A stretch of DNA of 47,578 bases from Dictyobacter arantiisoli. GTDB lineage: Bacteria > Chloroflexota > Ktedonobacteria > Ktedonobacterales > Ktedonobacteraceae. Position 1 is the first letter of the stretch. Each line of letters opens with the position of its first letter. Below, in pieces: positions 40,819-47,578 of this stretch. The translations under genes were made by a program, and so were the position numbers. The stretch spans positions 1 through 47,578 of the forward strand of contig NZ_BIXY01000056.1 in NCBI RefSeq assembly GCF_008326305.1, given 5' to 3'. The notes under the pieces were generated by a model. That model had not been told where the DNA came from, ran no database searches, and was given only the letters and a program-made list of their open reading frames with translations.

Positions 40819-40839
40819 CAAGGGGCAGCGAACCCCTTG
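40819..40839 (-). promoter_or_regulatory. Hairpin between binding-protein and permease genes
   Basis: CAAGGGG and CCCCTTG pair around a seven-base loop within the 237-bp gap. Such hairpins commonly protect the binding-protein mRNA and lower permease expression, as in the malE-malF gap of enterobacteria; the same is inferred here. Confidence 0.45.
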
Positions 40840-40952
40840 TATCCCCGCTTGAACGCCGAGTACCCCGCATTGCATTGCAAAGTCGCCACCGACGGCATCT
40901 CTACTTAAGCGCGACGTACCCGGCTTTTCACATACAGAGGGACAGAGTGCTG

Positions 40953-42284
40953 CTATGCACCCAGGGTTTTATTCATGTTATCCGAGAACTGCTTGGGGGT
41001 AATCTGCTTCAAGAATATTTGACTCAGATTGGTCAGGACGGCCTGTGCAGCGCTTGGTGCTAAGATCTGGTCATAAGACAACTGGAAATTGGTGGCATTC
41101 TTCGCCATATTGTAGTTGTATTGCAACCACTCACCATTTGCTGAACTCGCCAGTTGGGACTCAATGCCTTGCACGGGCGGCACATCACCCACACTGATGA
41201 ATCCTTTGACCATCTCGTCAGTTAAGACACCATTTTTTAGATAGCTAACGGCGTCCTGCTTCGATTTAGCAGTGCTGGAAATGGAGTAGAAATTACATGG
41301 ATTACCGTACACATCGGTAGGATTACCTTTCCCACCCTCAACTTGTGGGAAGGGGAACCAGCCGAGCTTGCCGCTGGTTATAAAATCGGGATTGTTGCTC
41401 TGAATGGTAGAGAAATTCCAGTTTCCCTGCAACAGCATACCGGCTTTCTCCGTATACAGCAGCGCGACATCCTGGTTGGTATCAGTGGTCGTCGAAGCGA
41501 ACGAGGAACCAAATGCACCCATCGTTACCAGATCCTGGATGAGGGTGTTTGCCTTGATAAAGGCGTCCTGCGACCAGGCGTTTGCTTGTTTGGAGAGAAC
41601 TGCATTAAAGGCATCTGGTCCGCCTATCCGATCGACGAGGTACTCAATGTACATGAGATAAGGCCATTGGCTGGCACCGGCCAGAGCAAGCGGAATAATT
41701 CCCTGGTTCTTCAAGGTAGTAATGACATGAAGAAACTCACTCCAGGTCTGGGGGGCATTCAGATGATATTTTTTGAAGATATCCTTATTATAAAAAATGA
41801 GCTCTGGTTGCATGCCAGCATTGGGTGTGCCATACAGTTTACCGTTGAAGGTAGCACCTGCCAAAACGGATGGGAGAAATCTATTCTTCCAGGTCGCATC
41901 ACCATTGAAATCAGCTGTCAAGTCATAAACATCATTGGCATCAATATAGGACTTGAGGACACCACCACCCCAGCCAAAAAAGATATCTGGTGGATTGTGG
42001 GCGCCCATAGCAACCTGTAATTTTTGCTTGTAGGGATCATTTGACAGATAGGTGACATTGGCATGGATTTTTGGATATTTCGCATTAAAGGCCGCCGCTG
42101 CCTTTTTCACCACAGCCTGCTCATTACCTGTACGAATATCCCAGATCGTGACGGTCCCGGTACTGCTACTGCTACTGGTGGTCGTTGTGCTTCCACCAAC
42201 ACCAAAACATCCCACGAGTGACGTAGCCAGTGCAGTTCCGCCTGCAATCTCTAGAAAAGTGCGCCGTGATACTTTTGCTTGCAT
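40953..42284 (-). CDS. Sugar-binding lipoprotein of the ABC importer
   Basis: 443 residues of the CUT1 solute-binding family. The N-terminus has SRRTFLEIAGG (twin-arginine-like) and the lipobox LVGC, so it is a lipoprotein, likely exported folded. Ser/Thr spacer, then TVTIWDIRTGNEQAVVKKAA and FNAKYPKIHANVTYLS, typical of the family. It would capture an oligosaccharide for the MalF/MalG-type permeases. The sugar is unknown; the nearby LacI regulator and GH65 phosphorylase suggest an alpha-glucoside, by inference only. Confidence 0.92.
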   Translation of the reverse strand: MQAKVSRRTFLEIAGGTALATSLVGCFGVGGSTTTTSSSSSTGTVTIWDIRTGNEQAVVKKAAAAFNAKYPKIHANVTYLSNDPYKQKLQVAMGAHNPPDIFFGWGGGVLKSYIDANDVYDLTADFNGDATWKNRFLPSVLAGATFNGKLYGTPNAGMQPELIFYNKDIFKKYHLNAPQTWSEFLHVITTLKNQGIIPLALAGASQWPYLMYIEYLVDRIGGPDAFNAVLSKQANAWSQDAFIKANTLIQDLVTMGAFGSSFASTTTDTNQDVALLYTEKAGMLLQGNWNFSTIQSNNPDFITSGKLGWFPFPQVEGGKGNPTDVYGNPCNFYSISSTAKSKQDAVSYLKNGVLTDEMVKGFISVGDVPPVQGIESQLASSANGEWLQYNYNMAKNATNFQLSYDQILAPSAAQAVLTNLSQIFLKQITPKQFSDNMNKTLGA

Positions 42285-42489
42285 TCTTCTGGTCTCCCTG
42301 GCATCTCTGCCAACCAGGCTTTTAGCCGAGCCCGGTGTAAAATAAAGCCAAATAAATACGACTTAATAAAAAAAAGTATGGGCATCTGCTGTCAGATTCT
42401 TCTTACTGCAAACTTCCTTCATTGAAGTTCGCCAATATTGCGCTTGGGTGCGCTCTGTACTCCTTTCGTGTCTCCTCGTAGAAGAGAAA

Positions 42490-43533
42490 CTATCTCTCTA
42501 GCACGGTCGATTGCACCGGGGCGCATGAATCGCGAATGATCAGGGTGGTTGTCAACTCGACACGCACACTATCCAGTGGTTCGCCAGCAATCAGACGTAA
42601 TAACATCGACGTTGCGACACGACCCATCTCGATCAGAGGTTGACGCACGGTTGTCAATGGAGGGGTGGCAATTGATGCGATAGCAACATCATCAAAACCA
42701 ACCACGCTCATCGCGTCAGGCACGCTCAAACCCCGAGCATGCAAGGCACTATAGACCCCCATGGCCTGATAATCATTGCCAGCAAAAACAGCAGTTGGTG
42801 CTTCTGGTAATGCTAACAATTCACAGGTCTGCTCATAGCCTGTTTGTTGCGTGAATGCTCCAAAACGAATCAAATCTGGATCTATCGGTATATGTGCGTC
42901 TTCCAGTGCCGCCCGATAGCCCGCGATGCGATCCCGGCTGCAGCGATGCTCCGCAGGACCAGCGATCATGGCAATGCGCCGATGGCCGAGTGAAAGAAGA
43001 TACTCAGCAGCTGTGCGCCCACCAAGCCAATTCGTTGCCCCAACAGAAGGTACGTCTGTACCAAGTTCGCCACGGTGATCAACAACCACAAAGGGAATGC
43101 GGTGGTTCCGTAATGCCTCAAGCTCCTGTGATTGCCCATGGGCAAGCACAAGAATAGCGCCATCAGTCGAACCGTTGAGCACCTTGGCCAGCCATTCTTG
43201 CTCAAGCTGGAGAAACTCTCCCGTCACCGAAAGAGCCAATCGTAGCTTTGTCCGCTGCAACGCTTCCTCAACACCACACACAATCTCAACTGAGTACAGA
43301 TTTGTAAGCGTAGGCACGGTCATATCGATAATGCCAGCGCTTTCTTTGTGCAAGGCGCGTCTTGCACGGCCCCCAACGAATCCATTATCTTCAATCACCT
43401 TTTCCACACGCCGACGCGTTTCAGGGGCCACATCAGGTCGATTGTGTAAGACACGCGAAACAGTGGGGACAGAAACACCAGCCTTCGTTGCTATATCAGC
43501 AATGGTGCTGCGTTTCGACAATGATTGCTCCAT
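42490..43533 (-). CDS. LacI family transcriptional regulator
   Basis: 347 residues. HTH: TIADIATKAGVSVPTVSRVL, hinge helix RVEKVIEDNGFVGG, then the periplasmic-binding-protein-like core (GIIDMTVPTL ... FAGNDYQAMGVYSALHARGL ... VVGFDDVAIASIATPPLTTV). It directly precedes the ABC sugar importer and should control it in response to its sugar. The ribosome site AAGGAGAGG is about 20 bases from the ATG, longer than usual. CCGGAAA-type motifs upstream may be its operators. Confidence 0.93.
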   Translation of the reverse strand: MEQSLSKRSTIADIATKAGVSVPTVSRVLHNRPDVAPETRRRVEKVIEDNGFVGGRARRALHKESAGIIDMTVPTLTNLYSVEIVCGVEEALQRTKLRLALSVTGEFLQLEQEWLAKVLNGSTDGAILVLAHGQSQELEALRNHRIPFVVVDHRGELGTDVPSVGATNWLGGRTAAEYLLSLGHRRIAMIAGPAEHRCSRDRIAGYRAALEDAHIPIDPDLIRFGAFTQQTGYEQTCELLALPEAPTAVFAGNDYQAMGVYSALHARGLSVPDAMSVVGFDDVAIASIATPPLTTVRQPLIEMGRVATSMLLRLIAGEPLDSVRVELTTTLIIRDSCAPVQSTVLER

Positions 43534-43623
43534 GTTTGAAAGATAACCAACCTCTCCTTATGGAATACTTTAATTATTCCTGAATTTTTCCGGTTTGTCA
43601 AGGGTGTGAAAGGACAATAAAAA

Positions 43624-43637
43624 CCGGAAATTTCCGG
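43624..43637. promoter_or_regulatory. CCGGAAATTTCCGG palindrome upstream of lacI
   Basis: A perfect 14-bp palindrome about 90 bp before the lacI start. Half-site matches TTTCCGG (43587-43593) and CCGGAAATT (43752-43760) lie on either side. A repeated symmetrical motif before a LacI gene suggests autoregulation. Confidence 0.5.
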
Positions 43638-44003
43638 AAAGAACTCGTTCTACAGAAAAATAACCCGAATAGAAACCAATAAGGCAGGCATTTCTGTCCG
43701 AAGTAAACCTCTTCTATAGAAGTTGATCGATTATCTAGCCATACAAATTCCCGGAAATTATCGAGATGCGTGATAATTGATGCACTCATCAGCATAGTCA
43801 TTATATAAGTGTTGCTAGCAGTGGTAATACTTTTATCCTTGATAGGGAAATACTGCTCGGGTCGTTGTATACAGAAGCAGAAGCTAATGAACTCCCCTAT
43901 GATCCACCCAATCAGGCAGCCCAATAGCTATGCGGCCTACAAGGTGACAAACTCAGTTACCAGCTATGAGGTCTGGGAATTGGAAAGAAGTGGAAAAGAT
44001 GGC

Positions 44004-44056
44004 TTGACAAAATTGGCCTAAACATTTATATTAATTGATAGATCAACCAATTAATA
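44004..44056 (+). promoter_or_regulatory. Promoter and operator of the TetR gene at 44072
   Basis: TTGACA (44004-44009), 17-bp spacer, TATATT (44027-44032). A 9-bp inverted repeat TATTAATTG (44029-44037) / CAATTAATA (44048-44056) overlaps the -10 box and contains an inner TTGATAGATCAA. Classic autorepression layout. Confidence 0.75.
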
Positions 44057-44071
44057 GAGGAGCAAGGCGAC

Positions 44072-44779
44072 ATGCGCAAACCAGCACCGGTCGATGGAGA
44101 TCGACGACAACATATCTTAGAGGCTGCTCTCGATGTTTTTGCAGAGTATGGCTTTGAGAAGGCAACGACGAAGGAGATCGCAACCCGCGTTGGCGTCGCA
44201 CAAGGGCTGGTTTACTTCTATTTTGATCATAAGAGGGATCTGCTCTTTGCTGCCTGCAAGCATCAAACCACGCTGGCCCTCGCACAGTTAGGAGCAAACG
44301 AAAAAGATAATGTGCCTGGTTCACCTCAGGCAGAGTTGCGTAAGGTGATCACACGTTTTATGCAAGTCCTGGACGAACCACGGAATGCGAAACTCCTGCG
44401 TGTGATTGCGCTGGTGGAGCTTCCTGAAGATCATCCTGCTATCGAGCGCGCTACAGGTGAAGCACAAAGGGGACAGGAAAACAACTCATTTGAGCATAAA
44501 AAGCAGTTGGGTATGCTTGTAACACGCTTGAATGCTGAGCTGCTGGCACATCTCCAGCAATGTTTGCCAGAGTATCCACGTCCAGATGAAATTCTTTTTG
44601 AGGCCGAATTCTTGAGCTCGGCTATCACCAGTATGCTGATCAAGCGCGCAGTCAATAGTCCAGATCAGACCATCAGTACACAGTTCGCTCAGAAGCAGAT
44701 GATAGAAGGCGTGCTGAGCAATGTATTCGCCTGGCTGGCTGTAAAACAGGCGCTTATCGCTGGTGAGATGCCATGCTAG
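44072..44779 (+). CDS. TetR/AcrR family regulator
   Basis: 235 residues. HTH: ILEAALDVFAEYGFEKATTK, then EIATRVGVAQGLVYFYFDHK. The C-terminal domain is typical of efflux or lipid-responsive regulators but not specific. AGAGGAG before the ATG. It is preceded by its own promoter with an overlapping operator and followed by a small HxlR-like gene. No efflux pump is next to it, so the target may be elsewhere. Confidence 0.9.
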   Translation: MRKPAPVDGDRRQHILEAALDVFAEYGFEKATTKEIATRVGVAQGLVYFYFDHKRDLLFAACKHQTTLALAQLGANEKDNVPGSPQAELRKVITRFMQVLDEPRNAKLLRVIALVELPEDHPAIERATGEAQRGQENNSFEHKKQLGMLVTRLNAELLAHLQQCLPEYPRPDEILFEAEFLSSAITSMLIKRAVNSPDQTISTQFAQKQMIEGVLSNVFAWLAVKQALIAGEMPC

Positions 44780-44857
44780 GTCATACTGCATAGCTATGCA
44801 AACTACATACGACGAGGATAGTTTTCTCGTCAGGTGCTCCAACAAAAAGTTTTAAAA

Positions 44858-44879
44858 TGTTTGGTTGATTAACCAAACA
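44858..44879. promoter_or_regulatory. 22-bp inverted repeat before the HxlR-like gene
   Basis: TGTTTGGTT-GATT-AACCAAACA: 9-bp perfect arms, ending seven bases before the TTG start. Its TTGATTAACCAA part resembles the TTGATAGATCAACCAA of the preceding TetR operator, so the same TetR protein may bind both. Confidence 0.6.
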
Positions 44880-44886
44880 ATACTCG

Positions 44887-45207
44887 TTGGCAAGAACAAG
44901 AAACGGAATCCTTCCTGCTAGCGATCTGCTCCTGCATCACCTGTTCAATGGCGTCAAACGTTTTGGAGAATTGCGTCGGATGTTGCACCCGATTAGTCCA
45001 AAAACTCTCACTGATCGATTACGTCTCTTAGAAGAGCGAGGCATCGTGACACGAACGATTTACTCGGAAGTGCCTCTCCACGTGGAATATCAATTGACCG
45101 AACGGGGACGACGTCTTGAGCCTGTTTTTATTGCCATGGGGGTATGGCTTCAGTCGGAAGATTCCGGTCAAAAAAACGAATTGGTGAGCAAGTCTCTTTC
45201 ATCGTAA
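44887..45207 (+). CDS. HxlR-type winged-helix regulator, short N-terminus
   Basis: 106 residues. LFNGVKRFGELRRMLHPISP, TLTDRLRLLEERGIVTRTIY and EVPLHVEYQLTERGRRL are the HxlR/MarR-like winged helix. Normal members begin with Cys...GGKW..L about 20 residues earlier; that part is missing or out of frame here, and the start is a TTG without a good ribosome site. It may be a decayed gene or a shortened regulator. Confidence 0.6.
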   Translation: MARTRNGILPASDLLLHHLFNGVKRFGELRRMLHPISPKTLTDRLRLLEERGIVTRTIYSEVPLHVEYQLTERGRRLEPVFIAMGVWLQSEDSGQKNELVSKSLSS

Positions 45208-45523
45208 AATGCCTTACCCGACTTTGGAGTTGGGACTCCACAGGTTGATACTGTGTCTGTAAGTGTAAATCCTAACATGAAACTGGTGGAGTAGTAGAAT
45301 TATCCTGGTCAACTCAGAGATGCTTTTTGAGGAAACAAAATAGCTCGTTTAGCCCGCGATCTGCGCGATGAGCAGAAAATAAAGAGCACAGAAGAGCTAA
45401 GAGCCACCAGAATAATTGTACTCCCTCGCCAGTTTTATGTTGGGATTTACAATTACCGCCTGAAACAAGTATTCTTAGAAACATCAATTTTCTAGCATGA
45501 TGAACGTAAATACGCAGGTCAAC
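45208..45523. other. Intergenic, nothing clear
   Basis: 316 bp between convergent genes. A small TGGAGT/ACTCCA hairpin follows the HxlR-like gene. No gene or strong terminator was seen. Confidence 0.4.
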
Positions 45524-46984
45524 TTAAGAAACTTGCACCAGGGTCCACTGCTGATTGCTGCCACCATTGCTGGTCCACTGATCCACATTGCCGCCATCCG
45601 CTGTGGAGTAGCCCGAGACCTCGAGATCTTTGCCACTGTTGCGATTGACCAGTGTGATATAGCCTCCGGAGTTCACTTCGCTCCATTGCTGATTGGTCCC
45701 ACCATTGTCGGTCCACTGATCCACATTGCCGCCATCTGCTGTGGAAGCACTTGCAACATCAAGAACTTTGCCACTGCCGCGATTGACCAGTTTATAATAG
45801 CTACCCGTTGATACAAGGCTCCATTGCTGGTTGGCACCACCATTATCGGCCCACTGATCCACATTCGCTCCATCCGCTGTGGAAGCACCAACCACATCAA
45901 GAACCTTGCCGCTGTTGCGATTGACTAATTTGTAGTATGTAGTACCACCTGGCGAAGAGATCAGACCAAAAGCGTACTTAAGACGAACCACACCTGAAGC
46001 ATTATTGTCGCTGAGCGAGAGATTGGTTCCGCTGCCATTGAGCGTTTCCATACTATAGGTATCTCCAGTGCGCAGTCCCGGCCAGTAGACCGAACCCAGG
46101 CCCAGTGAGCGGAAAGTATCAGTATCGGCCTGCACATAGGCAATAAAGTAGTTACCATTGATCGCGCCATTATAGTCTAATCCCGTTGTCATGGGAGCGC
46201 CCCACTCGTCAACAACGGTACGGGAGGCACAGGAGCCAATACGGTTCTCAAGATCGCTGACCCAACCGGAGTAGCTTGTCTGGCTGGTATTCCAGAAACC
46301 GTAGTGATGGAGAGAGAGATAGGTTCCATTCAGGCGACTGTCCGCACAGACAGAGGTAACATTATCGTTCCAGCCGGTGCCACTGACGAAAATACGGTTT
46401 TTAGGGATGGAAGGATAAGTACTGATCCACTGGGCGGCGAGGTTAGCCCAGGCGCTCTGACTGTAGCCATATGGTTCATTCATCGGCTCGAAGTAGACCT
46501 GACTGTTGTTCGCATACTTCGTCGTCACCGTCGACCACATAGCCCAGAAACTCGTCATGTTGTCGACATAGCCATCCTTGGAGGAACCGGTGCCTTCCCA
46601 GTAACCCAGAATTACCTTGAAACCCTTGTTCGTGGCGACATCAATTGCCCCGGTATACGAGTTCCAGAAAGAGCCATTCACGGTATAAGGATTGATGGGC
46701 AGTCTGACGGTGTTCGCGCCCAGATTGTTGGCGAAGCCGCTGATAATCGTGCTGGCTTTCGCATAAGTTGTGGAGTAGCTATCTGAGGTTGAAAGGCCCG
46801 ACGGCACCACTGGATCATTCGCATAGTTATCTCGTGGGTCCGCCCAGTTCACACCCCGGAACTGGCTGGTATTGGTAGCAGCGTGCACAGTCGCTGTGCT
46901 TACAACCTGCGTCGCAACGACTGTTACGAGCAAAAGAAAGGCGCTTACAGCGCAAAGAAGTTGCATCCTGCGATGATGAAACAT
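45524..46984 (-). CDS. Secreted GH5 glycanase with ricin-type (CBM13) lectin
   Basis: 486 residues: signal peptide (about 1-35), a GH5 barrel with FRGVNWADPRDNY, VYFEPMNEPYGYS (acid/base Glu in NEP) and VVDEWGAP (nucleophile Glu), then a beta-trefoil lectin of three near-identical repeats (YYKLVNRNSGKVLDVVGAST ... DQWADNGGANQQWSLV). It cleaves a beta-1,4-linked glucan or mannan; specificity cannot be told. Two ATGs nine bases apart are possible; AAGGAGG is directly against the first and well spaced for the second (46984). Confidence 0.92.
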   Translation of the reverse strand: MFHHRRMQLLCAVSAFLLLVTVVATQVVSTATVHAATNTSQFRGVNWADPRDNYANDPVVPSGLSTSDSYSTTYAKASTIISGFANNLGANTVRLPINPYTVNGSFWNSYTGAIDVATNKGFKVILGYWEGTGSSKDGYVDNMTSFWAMWSTVTTKYANNSQVYFEPMNEPYGYSQSAWANLAAQWISTYPSIPKNRIFVSGTGWNDNVTSVCADSRLNGTYLSLHHYGFWNTSQTSYSGWVSDLENRIGSCASRTVVDEWGAPMTTGLDYNGAINGNYFIAYVQADTDTFRSLGLGSVYWPGLRTGDTYSMETLNGSGTNLSLSDNNASGVVRLKYAFGLISSPGGTTYYKLVNRNSGKVLDVVGASTADGANVDQWADNGGANQQWSLVSTGSYYKLVNRGSGKVLDVASASTADGGNVDQWTDNGGTNQQWSEVNSGGYITLVNRNSGKDLEVSGYSTADGGNVDQWTSNGGSNQQWTLVQVS

Positions 46985-47276
46985 CCTGTTCATCCTCCTT
47001 ATTACCAGACACGATCGCAGTGTCCTTAAAACCGAAGATAGTTATGCTATCTTCATTCTTCCCTGAAATCAGTCTATCTATTGCTCAACAGAGAGCAATC
47101 CTAAAGATGAGTTACCGCATCCTCACGGCAACCATTCCACGCCCTTGATAAACAGAAAAAACTGGAAAATCGATTGCATGAGGGTATTGTTCAATAGAGT
47201 ACACTGGAATAACAATTCTGTCAACTTGTGACAAAGTGTCAGCCTCCCAATACCAGCGGGATCTTGCTACTCCCTG

Positions 47277-47305
47277 GCAGGCGCTTGCGCGCCTGCGCCC
47301 TTTTT
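47277..47305 (+). terminator. Terminator-like hairpin
   Basis: GCAGGCGC-TTGC-GCGCCTGC: 8-bp perfect stem, followed after four bases by TTTTT. No plus-strand gene ends nearby. Confidence 0.5.
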
Positions 47306-47360
47306 AGTATGTGATGGAGAAAGGGTTCTTCGAATCTTTTCTCCATCACATACTAAAAAG
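47300..47360. repeat. Long inverted repeat (23-bp perfect arms)
   Basis: Arms 47300-47322 and 47338-47360 match exactly, beginning CTTTTTAGTATGTGATGG, around a 15-base loop. It could be a strong mRNA hairpin, a MITE-like element or a mobile-element end. Confidence 0.9.
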
Positions 47361-47578
47361 AAGTTTGAGCACCATTGGTGCGAAAACTCATGCACAGAGA
47401 TCGTGGAGACCACGGGAATCAGGGTCTTACTGCTCACCTGCTGGCAGGCGCTTGCGCCTAAGTTTGGTCCAAATTAAGAGCCAGATGCAATGGTGCAAGG
47501 AGTGACCGCAATGCGTGAAGCAAGGCCCCAGCTGCAGGCGCGCGGCAATTTAAGGTGAGCGCCTGCACGTGACCATCG

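Larger units (their letters stand above)
43534..44071. other. Divergent control region of lacI and the TetR gene
   Basis: 538 bp. It holds repeated CCGGAAA/TTTCCGG motifs near lacI and a promoter with an overlapping operator near 44072. Minus-strand open frames here are Phe/Cys-rich, lack ribosome sites and are not called. Confidence 0.5.
46985..47578. other. Gene-free right edge with repeated hairpin elements
   Basis: No gene called. It contains the GH5 upstream region, then several hairpins built on the 8-mer GCAGGCGC and a long hairpin at 47300-47360. The composition differs from the flanking coding DNA and suggests a small non-coding repeat or mobile-element end. Confidence 0.45.

Noticed and set aside
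43598-43924. 108-residue Phe/Cys-rich minus-strand open frame upstream of lacI
   Set aside because: It covers the repeated CCGGAAA regulatory motifs, lacks a ribosome site and resembles no protein.
45535-45925. Three roughly 130-bp direct repeats as an independent repeat element
   Set aside because: They are the three in-frame lectin repeats of the GH5 protein.

Overview
The window most likely comes from a filamentous, spore-forming soil Chloroflexota of the class Ktedonobacteria. Three things point there: a group 1h (actinobacterial-type, high-affinity) [NiFe]-hydrogenase cluster, several secreted polysaccharide-degrading enzymes with Thr/Pro-rich linkers, and DNA of intermediate base composition with AGGAGG-type ribosome sites. 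The taxonomic guess rests on gene content and general protein resemblance, not on a marker gene. No rRNA or tRNA gene was seen.

Region 1 (1-1900): the 5' part of a transposase-like gene on the minus strand, cut by the window edge, then a GNAT acetyltransferase and about 700 bp without a convincing gene. Region 2 (1916-17122) is one long, tightly packed plus-strand block for making and maturing a hydrogenase: small and large subunits (hhyS, hhyL), a small hydrophilic protein, a NifU-domain protein, DUF5947 and DUF6084 proteins, two conserved proteins of unknown function, the large-subunit C-terminal protease, a 33-residue membrane peptide of the DUF6893 type, then hypA, hypB, hypF, hypC, a SIS protein, a divergent HypC-like protein, a second SIS protein, hypD and hypE. 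The six Hyp proteins and the protease are the known machinery for the NiFe(CN)2CO centre. The DUF proteins and the SIS/HypC-like insert are the least understood part and the best candidates for new biology. No electron acceptor and no HypX are encoded here.

Region 3 (17123-31200) is accessory and mostly minus strand: a TetR-P450 pair with a long palindromic operator, a phospholipase/carboxylesterase, two DUF1622 membrane proteins, an unrecognised 311-residue protein, a SLOG-type molybdenum-carrier-like protein, a GrpB-family protein, a CBM2-expansin protein, a short-chain dehydrogenase, a protein with two DnaX-domain-like repeats, an NAD-binding dehydrogenase under a strong promoter with a perfect 22-bp palindrome, and a methyltransferase.

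Region 4 (31400-47578) is devoted to sugars: a GH65 disaccharide phosphorylase, two GH18 chitinases, a LacI regulator with a three-gene ABC sugar importer lacking its ATPase, and a GH5 glycanase with a three-repeat ricin-type lectin. A chagasin-like protease inhibitor, a TetR regulator, a short HxlR-like regulator and several gene remnants lie among them. Together, regions 2 and 4 fit an aerobic soil organism that degrades polymers when carbon is present and could oxidise trace H2 for maintenance when it is not.
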